Shown one piece after another: positions 17,150-26,255 of a stretch of 64,000 bases of DNA (position 1 is the stretch's first letter; each line of letters starts with the position of its first letter). The stretch spans positions 62,001 through 126,000 of the forward strand of contig NZ_PUBZ01000033.1 in NCBI RefSeq assembly GCF_003205875.1, read 5' to 3'. The notes under the pieces are model-generated. The model searched no databases. It was given only the letters and a program-made list of their open reading frames with translations, and was not told the origin of the DNA. The DNA is from Herpetosiphon llansteffanensis (GTDB lineage Bacteria; Chloroflexota; Chloroflexia; Chloroflexales; Herpetosiphonaceae). The translations under genes were made by a program, and so were the position numbers.

Positions 17150-17521
17150 ATGCAACATATAGTAGTTGTTGATGATACACCATCACTTGCCGACCTGGTT
17201 ATGCGCATGTTGACCCGCTATGGCTATAACGTGCGCACCTTGAATGGCGGGCTGCAACTGATTGAATATATGCGCCAACATCGCCCGGCGCTTGTACTAC
17301 TCGATGTAGGACTTCCAGTCAAAGATGGCTGGACGCTGATTCGCGAAATTCGCATGCAGCCCGATTTGGCGCATATTCCGGTGATTGCGGTTACCGCCCA
17401 TGCTGCCGAGGAAGATCGCCAACGCGCCTTTAGTGCTGGCTATACCAACTACATTTCCAAGCCGTTTGATGTGCAAGATTTATTGCAGATGGTGCGTGGT
17501 TACGTGCCATCGGCAGTCTAA
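17150..17521 (+). CDS. CheY-like single-domain response regulator
   Basis: A receiver domain of 123 residues without output domain. The acidic pocket D8-D9, phospho-acceptor D52, T82 and K104 are all in place (VVVDD, LLDVGLP, VTAH, SKPFD). It probably acts through protein contacts or as a phosphate relay. No histidine kinase is adjacent. It ends 12 bp before the RlmI-type methyltransferase gene on the same strand, so the two are likely co-transcribed. Confidence 0.92.
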   Translation: MQHIVVVDDTPSLADLVMRMLTRYGYNVRTLNGGLQLIEYMRQHRPALVLLDVGLPVKDGWTLIREIRMQPDLAHIPVIAVTAHAAEEDRQRAFSAGYTNYISKPFDVQDLLQMVRGYVPSAV

Positions 17522-17533
17522 GAGGAGTCGTGT

Positions 17534-18727
17534 GTGGCCGCCCGTTCAATGCCAACTATCAATTTGCCAACTCAGCTCAAGGCCCATTTACAGGCAGGCC
17601 ATCCATGGGTTTATCGCGACCATGTGCCGCCTAGTACCCGCTTAGATAGCGGCACATGGGTGCGGCTGCACTGTGGCAATTGGCAAGGCTTTGGTTTGTG
17701 GGATGCGCGCTCGCCGATTGCGCTGCGCATCTTCTCAAGCCGCATGCAACCAGATGTCAACTGGATCAAAACGATGGTTCAGCAGGCATGGCAAGCACGC
17801 GAACCATTGCGCCAAACTGCCACAACCGCCTATCGACTGCTGTTTGGCGAAGGCGATGGAATGCCAGGCATCACCATCGATCTCTACAACCAATACGCGG
17901 TGATTGCGACCTATGCAGATTGTGTTGAGGTCTTGATTGCCGATGTCGTCAAGGCCTTGCAAGCCAGCGTGCCACAACTACGTGGTGTGGTGCGTCGCCG
18001 TCGCGACGATAGCGAAAACGACGATGAAACTGGCAAGATCGAGTTGTTGTGGGGCGAATTGCCACCAGCAAATTTGGTTGTGCAAGAGCATGGCCTCAAG
18101 TTGATTGCTAATCTGTTTGAGGGCCAGAAAACCGGCTTGTTTCTCGATCATCGTGAGAATCGCCATACAATTGAGCAATGGAGCAAAGGCAAAACGGTGC
18201 TCAATTGCTTCTCATACACTGGAGCATTTTCGTTGTATGCAGCGCGGGGCGGAGCAAGCGCAACCACCAGCGTTGATATTGCGCCAGCAGCTGCCCGCGA
18301 TGCAGAGCAAAATTTTGTGCTCAACGATTTGATGGGCGAACAGCATACCTTCTTAGCCCGCGATTGCTTCGATTTTCTGCATCGCACCATTCAGCGCGGC
18401 GAAACCTACGATTTGGTGATCTTAGATCCGCCCTCATTTGCCCGTTCAAAGAAGAATATTCATGCCGCCACCCGTGCTTATGTCAAACTAAATGCCTTGG
18501 CAATTCAATGTGTGGCAACTGGTGGGCTATTGGCTTCGGCCAGCTGCACCAGCCAATTGTCGCCAGCTAATTTCCGCTTGATGCTTGGCGAGGCTGCGGC
18601 TCAAACCGACCAACAACTGCGGATTATTCATGAAGCTGGGCAGGCGCTCGATCATCCAGTGCCAGCGCATTTCAACGAGGGGCGCTATCTCAAGTTTGTG
18701 CTTGCCCGCGTCGATGAGCGCATGTAA
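17534..18727 (+). CDS. rlmI: RlmI-family 23S rRNA (cytosine-C5) methyltransferase
   Basis: A 397-residue protein of the COG1092 family; E. coli RlmI (396 residues) makes m5C in 23S rRNA. The N-terminal PUA domain (about 7-75) contains HPWVYRDHV. The EEHD-like middle region has LLFGEGDGMPGITIDLY. The Rossmann methyltransferase domain has VLNCFSYTGAFSLYAARGGA near residue 223 and the catalytic LDPPSFARSK near 300. Start GTG at 17534 with GAGGAG upstream. The exact target base (RlmI, RlmK-like or another site) is inferred from family only. Confidence 0.88.
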   Translation: MAARSMPTINLPTQLKAHLQAGHPWVYRDHVPPSTRLDSGTWVRLHCGNWQGFGLWDARSPIALRIFSSRMQPDVNWIKTMVQQAWQAREPLRQTATTAYRLLFGEGDGMPGITIDLYNQYAVIATYADCVEVLIADVVKALQASVPQLRGVVRRRRDDSENDDETGKIELLWGELPPANLVVQEHGLKLIANLFEGQKTGLFLDHRENRHTIEQWSKGKTVLNCFSYTGAFSLYAARGGASATTSVDIAPAAARDAEQNFVLNDLMGEQHTFLARDCFDFLHRTIQRGETYDLVILDPPSFARSKKNIHAATRAYVKLNALAIQCVATGGLLASASCTSQLSPANFRLMLGEAAAQTDQQLRIIHEAGQALDHPVPAHFNEGRYLKFVLARVDERM

Positions 18728-19159
18728 GGGATGAAGAAGAACATAGAGCATAGAACATAGAACACAAAGCATAGAACATATGGCTATCGGCTATGGGCTA
18801 GCGGAACATTGATTGAAATTTCCAACAATCCCCGATAGCCAAACGCCTGTAGCCAAAAGCCTCATCTTCGTGGCCCTTCGTGTCCTTCGTGGATCAATCG
18901 TTTAACGCAGGAAGGATAAAGTCACATTGGGCTTTGGCTATTGGCTTTGGGTTGGCACGGACATAATCCTAAAAATCTGTGTCAATCTGTGGCCAAAAAA
19001 TAATTATCCTTCGTGCTCTTCGCGTTCTTCGCGGTTACAAACCCGATCCCCAGCTACCAACCCCCGATCCCCAACTCCAAACTAGCTCATTTATGCTAAA
19101 AAGCCCAAATTATGCTACAATGGCAGGGTAAAAATGTGCATCTACGAGGAGCCAGAGCA
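18728..19159. repeat. Mosaic intergenic block of short word repeats
   Basis: No gene. In order: tandem 7-mers of the gaacata/gcataga type (18738-18780); 'ggctatcggctatgggct'-type words and 'atagccaaa' words (18780-18860); 'cttcgtgtccttcgtgg' (18870-18895); 'ggctttggctattggc' (18930-18955); 'aatctgtgtcaatctgtgg' (18972-18996); 'ttcgtgctcttcgcgttctt' type (19012-19040); and 'gatccccagct..accaacccccg' (19044-19080). The same words recur in other gaps. The mutL promoter should lie in the last 80 bp. Confidence 0.75.
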
Positions 19160-21061
19160 ATGCCAATTCGTGTTTTAGACCCAACTTTAGCCGCCCAAAT
19201 CGCCGCTGGCGAGGTGGTTGAACGCCCTGCTTCGGTGGTCAAAGAATTAATTGAAAATTCGGTTGATGCTGGCGCTACCGAGATTCGGGTCGAAGCACGC
19301 GAGGGCGGCAAACGCGAGTTGCGCATCCAAGATAATGGCTCTGGGATTCCGAGCGACGAGGTTGAAACGGCCTTTTTGCGCCATGCTACCAGCAAAGTTA
19401 CCGAGATTGAGGATTTGTTCTCGATTCGCACGCTTGGCTTTCGTGGCGAAGCCTTGCCATCAATCGCCTCGGTCGCGCAAGTAACCTGCCTCACACGTAC
19501 CGCCGCTGACGAGGTTGGCACCGAATTACGGATTGCTGGCGGCGAAATTCAGGCCAAAACTCCCCGTGGCTGCTCGGTTGGCACAACCTTCACGATTCGC
19601 AATTTGTTCTATAACACGCCAGCGCGGCTCAAATTTATGCGCTCCGATGCTACCGAAATGAGCCAGATTAGCACCATCGTGACCCAATATGCCTTGGCCT
19701 ACCCCAATATTCGTTGGACGTTGCTGCTTGATGGCAAACTGGCGCTGCAAACACCAGGCAATGGCCGCTTGCTCGATGCCCTAATCGAATTGTATGGCAT
19801 TGACGTTGGCCGCGAGATGATTAGCGTTGATCGCACCTCGGAAGCAGAAGATGAAACGGTGCGTGTGCATGGTTTTGTTAGCCAGCCCTCAACCTTCCGC
19901 GCCGCTCGCTCCTATATGCATTTATTCGTCAATCAACGCTGGATCAAGCCCCAAGGCAACTTGGTTTATATGATCGAAGAAGCCTATCACACCTTGTTGA
20001 TGAAAGGCCGCCACCCAATCGTGGCCTTGAATATTGAGCTTGAGCCAGAAGCGGTTGATGTGAACGTGCATCCAACTAAGAGTGAAGTCAAATTCCGCAA
20101 TCAATCGCATGTGTATGGCGCATTGACCAAAGCTGTGCGCGAAGCCTTAGCAGCGCAAAGCACAATTCGCGCTTGGACGGGCTTTGGGGCCAATGAAAGC
20201 GTCAATCGGCGGGTTGAATTGCGTTCGCCAAATGGTGAACGACGCGGGTCGAGCAACGATGCGCCATTATTTGATGATGCGCCAGTCGCGCCGCGACCGC
20301 AGGTCAACAATTATCCCGATGATGATTTTGATTCGACCGTGGCTTTGCCACCAATGGCCAAACAAGCGCGCTTTGACACGCCACCAACCAGCCAAAGCCA
20401 GCCAAACGCGTTTTTGCCACCCCAACAACAAGCCTTCGATCCCGCGTATGCGCCAAGCATGCCCGCGCCAGGCGAGGCCAAATTGCCAATGCTACGCGTG
20501 GTTGGCCAAGTTAACGAAACCTACATTGTGGCAGAAAGCAGCGATGGCATGTACTTGGTTGATCAACATGCCGCCCACGAACGAGTGGTCTATGAGCGCT
20601 TGATGGCTGAGCACCAAGATGTGCCGATTGAGCGCCAAACCCTAATGCTGGCTCAGCCGATTGAATTGCCGCCAGCAGTGACGCGTTTGCTCAGCGCGCA
20701 TTTGGCCGATTTGGAGCAATGGGGCTTTGAAGCAGAGGAATTTGGCGAAGGTACCTTGATGCTACGGGCTGTGCCAAGTAATCTCCACGTTGGCCAAATT
20801 GCAACTGCATTAATGGAAATTGCCGATCATCTTAGCTATGAAGGTGGCGCTACCAGCGACGATCGACGCGAAAAAATGTTAACCACAATCGCCTGCCATA
20901 GCTCGATTCGCGCAGGCAAAACCTTGACCCACGAAGAAATGCGCCAACTGCTGCAACAACTTGAGCGCTGCGAAATGCCGCGCACCTGCCCACATGGTCG
21001 CCCAACCATGCTGCAAATTACCCAAGGCCAAATCGAACGCCAATTTGGGCGTAAAGGCTAA
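19160..21061 (+). CDS. mutL: DNA mismatch repair protein MutL (endonuclease type)
   Basis: A 633-residue MutL. The GHKL ATPase part is clear: ELIENSVDAGAT, DNGSGI, and ATSKVTEIEDLFSI-TLGFRGEALPS. The C-terminal dimerisation domain carries DQHAAHERVVYE, which fits the DQHA-x2-E-x4-E endonuclease metal motif, with ACHSSIRAG and CPHGRP completing the site. It therefore should nick DNA itself, as in bacteria without MutH. A proline/glutamine-rich linker spans about 345-455. I chose ATG at 19160 with GAGGAG upstream; the longer in-frame start at 19112 adds non-conserved residues. No mutS nearby. Confidence 0.96.
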   Translation: MPIRVLDPTLAAQIAAGEVVERPASVVKELIENSVDAGATEIRVEAREGGKRELRIQDNGSGIPSDEVETAFLRHATSKVTEIEDLFSIRTLGFRGEALPSIASVAQVTCLTRTAADEVGTELRIAGGEIQAKTPRGCSVGTTFTIRNLFYNTPARLKFMRSDATEMSQISTIVTQYALAYPNIRWTLLLDGKLALQTPGNGRLLDALIELYGIDVGREMISVDRTSEAEDETVRVHGFVSQPSTFRAARSYMHLFVNQRWIKPQGNLVYMIEEAYHTLLMKGRHPIVALNIELEPEAVDVNVHPTKSEVKFRNQSHVYGALTKAVREALAAQSTIRAWTGFGANESVNRRVELRSPNGERRGSSNDAPLFDDAPVAPRPQVNNYPDDDFDSTVALPPMAKQARFDTPPTSQSQPNAFLPPQQQAFDPAYAPSMPAPGEAKLPMLRVVGQVNETYIVAESSDGMYLVDQHAAHERVVYERLMAEHQDVPIERQTLMLAQPIELPPAVTRLLSAHLADLEQWGFEAEEFGEGTLMLRAVPSNLHVGQIATALMEIADHLSYEGGATSDDRREKMLTTIACHSSIRAGKTLTHEEMRQLLQQLERCEMPRTCPHGRPTMLQITQGQIERQFGRKG

Positions 21062-21369
21062 GCAAAGAGCATAGAGCAAAGAACATAGAACATATGCAGG
21101 GCTTGGGTGATCGGTTGTTGGAACTTGGGGTTCGGGCTTTAACGCAGAGAAACGATGGCTATTGGCGTTGGGCTTTGGGAACAACAATCAAAAAAATCTG
21201 TGCCAATCTGTGGCTAAAATAAACCTTCGCGTGCTTCGTAGTTTTGTGAATTGATGTTAACACAGCGGCGCAGAGATGATTTGGCTATGGGCTATGAGGC
21301 TATGGGCTAGCGGAACATGGAGTGGTGTTTTAAAAGCCAATAGCCAATAGCCAATAGCCATCGTTCAGA
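21062..21369. repeat. Mosaic intergenic block of short word repeats
   Basis: No gene. Contains 7-mer gaacata-type repeats (21064-21093), a 'ggttgttggaacttggggttcggg' segment, 'aatctgtgccaatctgtgg' (21197-21216), 'cttcgcgtgcttcgtag' and tandem 'agccaatagcc' (21335-21360). It lies between two convergent genes. Confidence 0.7.
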
Positions 21370-22467
21370 TCAAAACTTCCCATCATCAAGCTGCGCGCTG
21401 TTATTGCTATAGGGTGGGATTGCGATGAGGCTCAAACAGAAGCCCAAAATCGCCACTTCAAAGACCATGCCAGTCCACATATGGGTAATCCAATTTAAGC
21501 CAATACTCGCCATAATCAGCAGATAGTAGCCAAGGAAGAAGCCAGCAGGCAGCAAACTGCAGATCAATCGAACGCGCAATGGGCGTTGTTGATTAATCTT
21601 GAAGCCATGCATCGCCAGATCAGCAAGCAATCCGACACTAGCAGCCCAAATTACGACTGGCCAATACGCTTGCGAACTTGCATTGTGTACAAACCAAATC
21701 AAGCCGGTGCTCCCACCAATTAAGAGCGTCATTGCGCCAAATGGCAAGGGCCAGAAGCGCAGCGAGAGCAGCAAAACCCCAATCAATACCAGCGTGGTGA
21801 TGATGCCTGTGCTAATGCCACGCAGATCGATATTTGACATGGTTGTTTCAATATATGGCTCTGAGAGAAATGGCGCATTGACAATTGGGCTAGCATATTG
21901 GGTAAAAAAGCTCACAGCCGCCATCAGAAAAAACAGCGACATCACCATTGGGCCTAAATCACGCCAACCCTGCAACCGTGCGCCAGCTTGGGTTTGAATC
22001 CACGCAGTGCGTAATGGCGCAGTGCCAAATAACATCGCCCCGCTGATAATCATCAAATGTGGTGGGCTAAATAAAGCATCGAGGCGCAATTCAAAACCAA
22101 ACCATTCGTGCCACACAAAATCAAGCGGTGCTGCAAACGAAAACAGCAGAATGCCCAACAACGCGGGGAAATAGCCACGGGGCAAGGCTTTGGTTAGCGG
22201 ATATTGGCGGTACATATTGCGCAGCTGCACTATGCCAATCACACAGGTAATGCCTAAAAAGCCCGAATAGAGCACGATATGCCATGGCGAAAAAAATGTA
22301 TCAATCCGTTGCTCTTTATGCGCCAAACCATCAATAAACAGCCCAATGATCAACCAAATGCTAAAGAAAATACACAACGCATCAAGCCGTTTGCTGAATG
22401 GTGGGTAGCCTACAGGAGCAGGATTCAGCCGTGATGCGGTAGTTTTGGTTGGGCCGATCGTTGCCAT
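21370..22467 (-). CDS. His-rich multi-pass membrane protein of unknown function, paralogue A
   Basis: A 365-residue integral membrane protein with about nine hydrophobic segments. Conserved with its upstream neighbour are DG-AH, VDTFF-PWH, PLDFVWHEWFGFELRLDAL, SPPHLM, GTAPLRTAW, TQYA-P, LSLRFWPLPFG and THMWTGM-FEVA. Several histidines fall in or next to membrane segments, as in metal- or heme-binding membrane proteins; no known family was recognised, so function is open. I chose ATG at 22467 with AGGAGG upstream, which removes a 78-residue non-conserved extension. It probably has its own promoter because a terminator follows the upstream paralogue. Confidence 0.8.
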   Translation of the reverse strand: MATIGPTKTTASRLNPAPVGYPPFSKRLDALCIFFSIWLIIGLFIDGLAHKEQRIDTFFSPWHIVLYSGFLGITCVIGIVQLRNMYRQYPLTKALPRGYFPALLGILLFSFAAPLDFVWHEWFGFELRLDALFSPPHLMIISGAMLFGTAPLRTAWIQTQAGARLQGWRDLGPMVMSLFFLMAAVSFFTQYASPIVNAPFLSEPYIETTMSNIDLRGISTGIITTLVLIGVLLLSLRFWPLPFGAMTLLIGGSTGLIWFVHNASSQAYWPVVIWAASVGLLADLAMHGFKINQQRPLRVRLICSLLPAGFFLGYYLLIMASIGLNWITHMWTGMVFEVAILGFCLSLIAIPPYSNNSAQLDDGKF

Positions 22468-22665
22468 GCTTGGCCTCCTTGCGTGTGCTAGAACTATGGC
22501 GATAAAGAGCAAGTAGTGTGGAGTGCTAAGCAAGAATGGCTCGACCGCCTTGTCATAAGTATGCCCATAGTAGCATAAATTCAAGTGGCGACGATAGCCA
22601 AAAGGTAAATACTTAGCATACCAAAAGGTGCTATGCAGCCTAGTTTCCCTACACTTCTTAAAAAC

Positions 22666-22698
22666 CAAACGCACCTCATCGGCCATGAAGTGCGTTTG
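22666..22698 (-). terminator. Rho-independent terminator between the two membrane-protein paralogues
   Basis: On the minus strand CAAACGCAC and GTGCGTTTG pair around a 15-nt loop and are followed by GTTTTTAAG. It begins 20 bp past the stop of the upstream paralogue. Confidence 0.75.
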
Positions 22699-22718
22699 CA
22701 AATAGCTAAACTGAAATT

Positions 22719-23804
22719 TCAGCTTGCTTTATTGATGGTTTCGTAGGGCGGTGCGACCAAGAAACTCAACATCAAACCAACAATTGCTACTTCAAAAATC
22801 ATGCCTGTCCACATATGGGTAATCCAGGTCAAACCAGGCCCAGCCATAATAATCAGGTAGTAGCCCAAAAAGAAGCCAGCTGGCAACAAACTACACAGCA
22901 AGCGAATGCCCAAACGGTTATGGCGATCGATCTTCCAATAGTGCATGGCGCAATCGGCAGCCAAGCCAATCACGACCGCCCAGACCAAGACCGGCCAATA
23001 GTTCATGACTTTTGAGGCGCGCATAACCCAGAGCATAAACATACTACCACCTACCAACAGCGTGATTGAGCCAAATGGCAAGGGCCAGAAGCGCAGCGAG
23101 AGTAGCAAAATGCTAATCAAGACGAAGGTGCTGATATGGGCCGAAGCAATCCCCCACAGGTCAGTCCGATACATCTCTATTTCAACGCTATAAGGTGCTG
23201 AAAGCCATCTGGGCGAAGCCAAAGGATGGGCATATTGGGTCATAAAGGCGGTTGTGACCATAAAGAAAAACAGCGATAAAACCATCGGGGCGAGGCCACC
23301 CCGCCAGCCAACCAGTTTTTCGCCTTGTTGCAAGCGAATCCAGGCCGTGCGCAAAGGAGCGGTTCCAAATAGCATCGCGCCAGTAATCAGCATCAAGTGC
23401 GGTGGGCTAAGCAAGGCATCAAGCCGCAGCTCAAAGCCAAAAACATCGTGCCAAATAAAATCGAGCGGCGCGGCAATCGCAAATAGAATAATCCCCACCA
23501 AGGCCAGCAAATAGCCGCGTGGCAAGGCCCGCCAGATGCTGTAGCCTTTGTACATATTACGCAGTTGCAGCCCGCCAATCCATAACGCTACTGCCAAAAA
23601 GCCCGAGTAGAGAATGAGATGCCATGGCGTAAAGAAGGTATCAACTGCATTGCGAGCATGGGCTGCACCATCAGCGAACAGGCCAACCAACCACCATGCA
23701 GCAAAAACCATCGACATAAAATCAAAGGTGATGCTCGACGGTGGATACTCATCTGGGCGTGGCAAACTCGAAACATTCCGACCAATCCGTCCGATTGAGG
23801 CCAT
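22719..23804 (-). CDS. His-rich multi-pass membrane protein of unknown function, paralogue B
   Basis: A 361-residue paralogue of the protein at 21370-22467, with the same hydrophobic profile and the same invariant blocks (GLFADGAAHA, VDTFFTPWHLILYSGFL, PLDFIWHDVFGFELRLDAL, SPPHLM, LSLRFWPLPFGS, THMWTGMIFEVA). The two share long identical stretches, so they arose by tandem duplication some time ago. I chose ATG at 23804 with a GGGGG-type site upstream over an ATG 69 bp earlier. Function unknown; the intramembrane histidines suggest a cofactor or metal site, which is inference. Confidence 0.8.
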   Translation of the reverse strand: MASIGRIGRNVSSLPRPDEYPPSSITFDFMSMVFAAWWLVGLFADGAAHARNAVDTFFTPWHLILYSGFLAVALWIGGLQLRNMYKGYSIWRALPRGYLLALVGIILFAIAAPLDFIWHDVFGFELRLDALLSPPHLMLITGAMLFGTAPLRTAWIRLQQGEKLVGWRGGLAPMVLSLFFFMVTTAFMTQYAHPLASPRWLSAPYSVEIEMYRTDLWGIASAHISTFVLISILLLSLRFWPLPFGSITLLVGGSMFMLWVMRASKVMNYWPVLVWAVVIGLAADCAMHYWKIDRHNRLGIRLLCSLLPAGFFLGYYLIIMAGPGLTWITHMWTGMIFEVAIVGLMLSFLVAPPYETINKAS

Positions 23805-24637
23805 GAGAAACCCCCTATTCTGATGTTGCGGGACAGGTGTAGATGCGCTGGTTGGTAGCCTTTCCACAAACATGGGGGAAATGCCGTTCTGGTTGATGCG
23901 AGGACGTTGCTCAAACGTGGAGTGGCCCTATTATGCCATAAAATCATAGTCTAGTGGTAGGGTATCAAGAACATAGAACATAGAACAGAGAGCATAGAAC
24001 AAATTGAGGATTGATTTTGATCCACGAAGGACACGAAGGGACACAAAGAGTCGAAACCGCGAAGAGCGCGAAGCACGCGAAGGTTAAGTTTTTGAGCCAC
24101 GAATTGCCCGAATGAGTATTTTTTAGCCACAGATTGGCACAGATTTTTAGGATTAGGTTCTTGCTAGCCCAACGTCTCCAGCCTGACCTCTGATCCCTAG
24201 TCCCTGATTCCCAGCCCCTTCATCCCTCATCCTTCATCCTTCATCCTTCTAATTTAGCCACAGATTCCACCGATTATTTTTGATTTTTGACTTCTGATTT
24301 TTGCCTTTTGCCTTCGTCCCTCATCCTTCATCCTTCGGTCGCTCTGCGCCGCTGCGTTAAAACACCAATCCACGAAGCATCCGCAGACTTGATTTCTTAG
24401 CCACGAATTCCACGAAGTAGGGCTATAGGCTTTTGCCTTTTGATGGTGCATTTCATCCTTCATCCCTCATCCCTCATAATTTCGTCCCTCATCCTTCGTT
24501 CTTGAGTAACTTGCGTTAGAATATTAATTTAGGGACTAATGGCACGCATGCAGACGATGTAGTTATGGTATAGTTTTGTTTCGATTGAAGTGATCGAGGC
24601 TGACCTACTTATTTAATCGCCACAGAAGGAATAGATT
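23805..24637. repeat. Long mosaic intergenic block of short word repeats (about 830 bp)
   Basis: No gene. Contains 7-mer gaacata repeats (23968-24003), 'gatccacgaaggacacgaagg' type (24018-24040), 'ccgcgaagagcgcgaagcacgcgaagg' type (24058-24085), 'ttttagccacagattggcacagatt' type (24120-24150), 'ctgatccctagtccctgattccc' type, several runs of 'tcatccttcatcc' (24215-24250, 24316-24340, 24445-24500), and 'ctctgcgccgctgcgttaa'. The last 140 bp before psuG are free of these words and presumably hold its promoter. Confidence 0.75.
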
Positions 24638-25549
24638 GTGACCAACTTAATTCTCGCACCTGAAGTGCAAGCAGCGTTTGCCAATGGCCAACCAGTGGTG
24701 GCCTTGGAATCAACAGTCATTAGTCATGGCCTGCCCTACCCACATAATCGCGAAATTGCTTTGCAACTTGAGGCAACGGTGCGCGCCGCAGGAGCCGTGC
24801 CAGCCACGATTGCCGTGATTCAGGGCGCGGTCCATGTTGGGCTAACCAACGAGCAAATTGAGCATTTCGCAACCGCCAAAGATGTGCTGAAACTGAGCCG
24901 CCGCGATATTGGCTATGCCGTCGCGACTGGCCGCGATGGCGCAACAACCGTCGCCGCAACCATGGCAATCGCTGGGTTGGCTGGCATTCAAGTCTTTGCA
25001 ACTGGCGGCATTGGCGGCGTGCATCGTGGTGCACGCGAAAGCTGGGATGTTTCCGCCGACCTCGGCGAATTGGGCAAAACCCCAGTTTTAGTTGTTTGCG
25101 CAGGCGCAAAATCGATTCTCGATTTGCCAGCAAGTTTAGAAGTGCTCGAAACCTATGGCGTGCCAGTGGTTGGCTATACCACCGAAGAGTTGCCAGCCTT
25201 CTATAGCGCCCACAGTGGTTTGCAATTGGGCCGCAAGGTTGATGATGCAGCCCAAGCGGCGGCAACCTGGGCCGCCCATCGCGTGTATGGCGGCGGCAGC
25301 GGCATGGTTTTGGCAGTGCCACCGCCAGCCGAAAAAGCGCTTGATCTCCAATTTGTTGAAGCAGCAATCGGGCGGGCAATTGCCCAAGCAGAAGCAGCAG
25401 GCATTCGTGGCGCAGCAGTTACGCCATTCTTGCTGAGCGCCATGGCTCGCGAAACCGAAGGCGAAAGCATCGCCACCAACACCGCTTTACTCAATAATAA
25501 TGCTCAGATTGCTGCTCAAGTAGCAGTTGCCTTATTCCAATCAGTTTAA
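24638..25549 (+). CDS. psuG: Pseudouridine-5'-phosphate glycosidase
   Basis: A 303-residue enzyme that reversibly splits pseudouridine 5'-phosphate into uracil and ribose 5-phosphate. Family blocks are clear: ALESTVISHGLPYP (about 22-35), KLSRRDIGYAVA with the catalytic lysine region, GATTVAATM, VFATGGIGGVHRGA, and NNAQIAAQVA near the end. Start GTG at 24638 with GAAGGA upstream. No pseudouridine kinase (psuK) is adjacent, so the substrate must be supplied from a gene elsewhere or by salvage. The next gene begins 22 bp after the stop, so the two are probably co-transcribed. Confidence 0.95.
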   Translation: MTNLILAPEVQAAFANGQPVVALESTVISHGLPYPHNREIALQLEATVRAAGAVPATIAVIQGAVHVGLTNEQIEHFATAKDVLKLSRRDIGYAVATGRDGATTVAATMAIAGLAGIQVFATGGIGGVHRGARESWDVSADLGELGKTPVLVVCAGAKSILDLPASLEVLETYGVPVVGYTTEELPAFYSAHSGLQLGRKVDDAAQAAATWAAHRVYGGGSGMVLAVPPPAEKALDLQFVEAAIGRAIAQAEAAGIRGAAVTPFLLSAMARETEGESIATNTALLNNNAQIAAQVAVALFQSV

Positions 25550-25571
25550 GTTATTTCAAGGAGTTCTTCGC

Positions 25572-26189
25572 ATGTCTCAACCTCGTCGTGGTCGTCGCCA
25601 AGTGAGCCAAAAATCACAGTTGCCGTTGGTTTTCGGCATCGGGGCTGCAATCTTGGTGCTTGTGGTGGTTGGCGTTATCTTGCTAAATCGTGGCAATGGC
25701 AGTGAAATTGAAAAAGTGACGGTTGCTGAAGGAACCACAGCGCCCTCAACGACTGGGGTTGTTCAAGAATTGCCCGATGAAGGCCAACAACACGTTGCCG
25801 ATGGTACAAAAGTGGAATACAAACAGAATCCACCAACCTCAGGCAGCCACTGGTCTGGCCCAGCGCAATGGGGTCTTTACCAAACCAATCCGCCAGAAGA
25901 TGAGCGGATTGTGCATAACATGGAGCATGGCGGGGTGATTATTTGGTTCAAGCCAAGCGCTACCAGTGCTGCTGAAAACGAACAATTGGTCAAATTGTTT
26001 ACCGCCTTGAGCGCCGAACAATATCGCACCATTTTGGTCAGCCGCGAAAATATGGATAGCAAAGTTGCCTTGACTGCTTGGAATCATCGCCAATTGTTGG
26101 ATAGTGTTGATGAAACTGCAATTCAGGCCTTCTTTAATGAGTATATTCTCAAAGGCCCCGAATGTGTCAACCTGCGCTGCCCTCAATAA
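25572..26189 (+). CDS. DUF3105-like membrane-anchored extracytoplasmic protein
   Basis: A 205-residue protein: basic N-terminus (PRRGRRQ), one membrane anchor at about 20-38 (LPLVFGIGAAILVLVVVGVILL), a short acidic linker and a folded domain with NPPTSGSHW, WGLY and IVHNMEHGGVIIWF. These are DUF3105 hallmarks; the His/Glu in HNMEHGG and the Ser-His in SGSHW suggest a metal site, which is inference. ATG at 25572 has AAGGAG upstream and lies 22 bp past psuG. The protein ends with two cysteines (ECVNLRCPQ). A terminator follows. Confidence 0.85.
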   Translation: MSQPRRGRRQVSQKSQLPLVFGIGAAILVLVVVGVILLNRGNGSEIEKVTVAEGTTAPSTTGVVQELPDEGQQHVADGTKVEYKQNPPTSGSHWSGPAQWGLYQTNPPEDERIVHNMEHGGVIIWFKPSATSAAENEQLVKLFTALSAEQYRTILVSRENMDSKVALTAWNHRQLLDSVDETAIQAFFNEYILKGPECVNLRCPQ

Positions 26190-26203
26190 GCTTGATTAAA
26201 TCG

Positions 26204-26238
26204 ACGCGCCCACTTCGTTATGTGAAGTGGGCGCGTTT
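26204..26238. terminator. Bidirectional hairpin terminator between convergent genes
   Basis: CGCGCCCACTTC pairs with GAAGTGGGCGCG around a short loop and is followed by TTTT on the plus strand. It separates the DUF3105-like gene from the convergent GH99-like gene. Confidence 0.85.
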
Positions 26239-26255
26239 TGCATTAATGCTAGTGC

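Noticed and set aside
22468-22701. 78-residue N-terminal extension of membrane paralogue A.
   Set aside because: The region contains the terminator of the upstream paralogue, and AGGAGG marks ATG at 22467.
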